Below are positions 62,874 to 64,000 of a stretch of 64,000 nt of DNA, one piece after another. Position 1 is the first letter of the stretch; each line of letters starts with the position of its first letter. The DNA comes from Haloarchaeobius iranensis (lineage in GTDB: Archaea; Halobacteriota; Halobacteria; Halobacteriales; Natrialbaceae). The DNA is taken from positions 1 to 64,000 of the forward strand of contig NZ_FNIA01000011.1 in NCBI RefSeq assembly GCF_900103505.1. The letters run 5' to 3'. Under the pieces are notes generated by a model. The model saw only the letters and a list, made by a program, of their open reading frames with translations. It did no database searches and was not told where the DNA came from. The position numbers and the translations under genes were made by a program.

Positions 62874-64000
62874 TCACCCCTCGACGACGTCCAGCAGTGC
62901 CAGCACCCGCTTCGAGAGCGTCCCTGCATCCGGGGCCACCAGCTTGCAGATCGGCTCCTTCCCGTGGGCGCCGTGGTCGAGGACGGCGACGGGCGTCTCG
63001 TCGGCCGCGCCGAACGTCGACCGGCCGGCCCAGTCCATCGTGCTCGCGTCGGCGGGCTCCTCGCTGCGGTCGTAGGTGGCGCTGGGCCAGTCGAGCTCCT
63101 CGACGGCATCCGCGACCGACTCGTCGAACCGACAGTTGCAGGCGAAGCGGAGGGCCGGGTCGTACTCGCGGGCCGAGAGCAGGAACCGGGCGACGTGGCT
63201 GGACGCGCCGAAGCGCACGCCGCCGGTGGGGCGGACGCCGTCGTGGACGCTGGCGACCCGGCCGTCGACGGCGACCGTCTCGTCCACGGATTCGGCGAAC
63301 GGGAGCGCGCCGACGACGTTGGTGCCGACCTCGGGAATCAGAGCGCTCGCGTCGGCGGCGACGAGGTCGTCGACGACGCGCTCGATGTCGGCGATGGTCT
63401 CGCGGGCGGCGGCCCGGTTCCGAAGCGCCACGTGGTGGTTCACCGCGCCGTTCGCGCCCACGTCGGCGTGGTAGCGGATTGCCCGCGCGACGAAGTCGAC
63501 GGCAGCCTCGACGGCGTCGGTGAGGTCGTCGCCGGTCGCGAGGTTGGCGGCGACCGCGGCCGAGAGCGTGCAACCGGAGCCGTGGGTCGCGGCGTCGGCG
63601 ACGCGGGGGTGCTCGAAGGCGATGGCGTCGTCCGCGGTGACGAGCACGTCGACGACGCCGTCGGTGTCGATGTGGCCGCCCTTCACGAGCGCGGCGTCGG
63701 CCCCCATCGCGACGATGTCCGCGCCGGCGTCGCACGCGCTCCCGGTGTCCGTCGGCTCGGTTCCGGTGAGCACGGCCGCCTCGTCCGCGTTGGGCGTGAC
63801 GAGGGTCGCGTCCGAGACCAGGTCCTCGTAGGCCGACTCGGCCTCGCGGTCGAGCAGTCGGTCGCCGGAGGTCGCGACCATCACGGGGTCGACGACGACG
63901 GGCACGTCCCGTGCGGCGAGTCGCTCGTGGACGGTCTCGATGACCGGCGCGGTGGCGAGCATCCCGGTCTTCACCGCTCGAACGTCGAAGTCGTCGAAGA
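62874..64000 (-). CDS. thiDN: Bifunctional HMP(-P) kinase / thiamine-phosphate synthase ThiD-ThiN (partial)
   Basis: An open frame that continues past the right edge; about 375 C-terminal residues are visible. The ThiD part includes PVVVDPVMVATSGDRLLD, LVTPNADEAAVL, DAALVKGGHIDTDGVVDVL and the kinase motif HGSGCTLSAAVAANLA. After about residue 175 of the visible part comes a ThiN domain (LIPEVGTNVVGALPFAES, then VRFGASSHVARFLLSAREYD). It phosphorylates hydroxymethylpyrimidine and joins it to the thiazole phosphate in thiamine synthesis. Copy C of the dispersed repeat follows its stop. Confidence 0.93.
   Translation of the reverse strand, partial: FDDFDVRAVKTGMLATAPVIETVHERLAARDVPVVVDPVMVATSGDRLLDREAESAYEDLVSDATLVTPNADEAAVLTGTEPTDTGSACDAGADIVAMGADAALVKGGHIDTDGVVDVLVTADDAIAFEHPRVADAATHGSGCTLSAAVAANLATGDDLTDAVEAAVDFVARAIRYHADVGANGAVNHHVALRNRAAARETIADIERVVDDLVAADASALIPEVGTNVVGALPFAESVDETVAVDGRVASVHDGVRPTGGVRFGASSHVARFLLSAREYDPALRFACNCRFDESVADAVEELDWPSATYDRSEEPADASTMDWAGRSTFGAADETPVAVLDHGAHGKEPICKLVAPDAGTLSKRVLALLDVVEG

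Noticed and set aside
1-64000. CRISPR array, rRNA operon, replication origin or provirus core
   Set aside because: No regularly spaced repeats, rRNA sequence, orc/cdc6 gene or structural virus genes were seen anywhere in the window.

Overview
The window is chromosomal DNA from a halophilic archaeon (class Halobacteria). It is very GC-rich and its proteins are strongly acidic. The RNA polymerase genes are split as rpoB''/B' and rpoA'/A''. A CetZ tubulin, an archaeal E1-like enzyme and a Bat-type regulator are present, and most genes have a TATA-like box about 25-29 bases before the start codon, as expected for leaderless transcripts. I do not assign a genus.

Layout. 1-756: three overlapping minus-strand ORFs that look like the end of an integrated element, abutting tRNA-Ala(CGC). 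1-8 kb: rhomboid, rps10, tuf, homoserine dehydrogenase with its ACT partner, and EF-2, all on the minus strand. 8-14.8 kb: a DUF5781-like metallopeptidase, a J-domain/ferredoxin fusion, a biotin ECF transporter operon, a secreted sugar dehydrogenase, then rps7 and rps12. 15-20 kb: a zinc-finger protein, three methyltransferase genes (two isoaspartyl methyltransferase paralogues around a third enzyme), a small frameshifted gene, and a divergent membrane protein/HerA-like ATPase pair. 20-26 kb: an orphan ABC solute-binding protein, a 1000-residue sensor-regulator and a frameshifted lipoprotein gene. 26.3-27.4 kb: two identical tRNA-Asp genes in direct repeats around a PD-(D/E)XK nuclease gene. 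27.6-35.9 kb: rpoH-B''-B'-A'-A''-nusA. 36-49 kb: globin-coupled transducer, peptidases, archaemetzincin, HAD hydrolase, small membrane proteins, a catalytically degraded M24 peptidase and a UvrD-type helicase. 49-64 kb: small zinc-finger proteins, ubaA, a PQQ-repeat lipoprotein, mutL-rtcA, KDG kinase, a UspA protein, a flavoprotein, Hsp20, CetZ, a PIN-ATPase and ThiD-ThiN (cut by the right edge).

How it fits together. The core is information processing: RNAP, NusA, S7, S10, S12, EF-1A and EF-2. The usual archaeal series (rpoH...nusA-rps12-rps7-EF-2-tuf-rps10) is broken. The ribosomal/elongation half lies on the opposite strand and is interrupted by unrelated genes.

Most interesting observations. 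(1) At three unlinked genes (kdgK, cetZ, and the ACT gene upstream of hom) the promoter box is placed to start the mRNA on an AUG that opens a 13-15 codon ORF ending at or overlapping the main start codon. (2) A hairpin-rich repeat occurs three times, always in the same orientation and 34-50 bases past a stop codon. (3) The tRNA-Asp duplication contains a nuclease of a family that includes a known tRNA-gene homing endonuclease.
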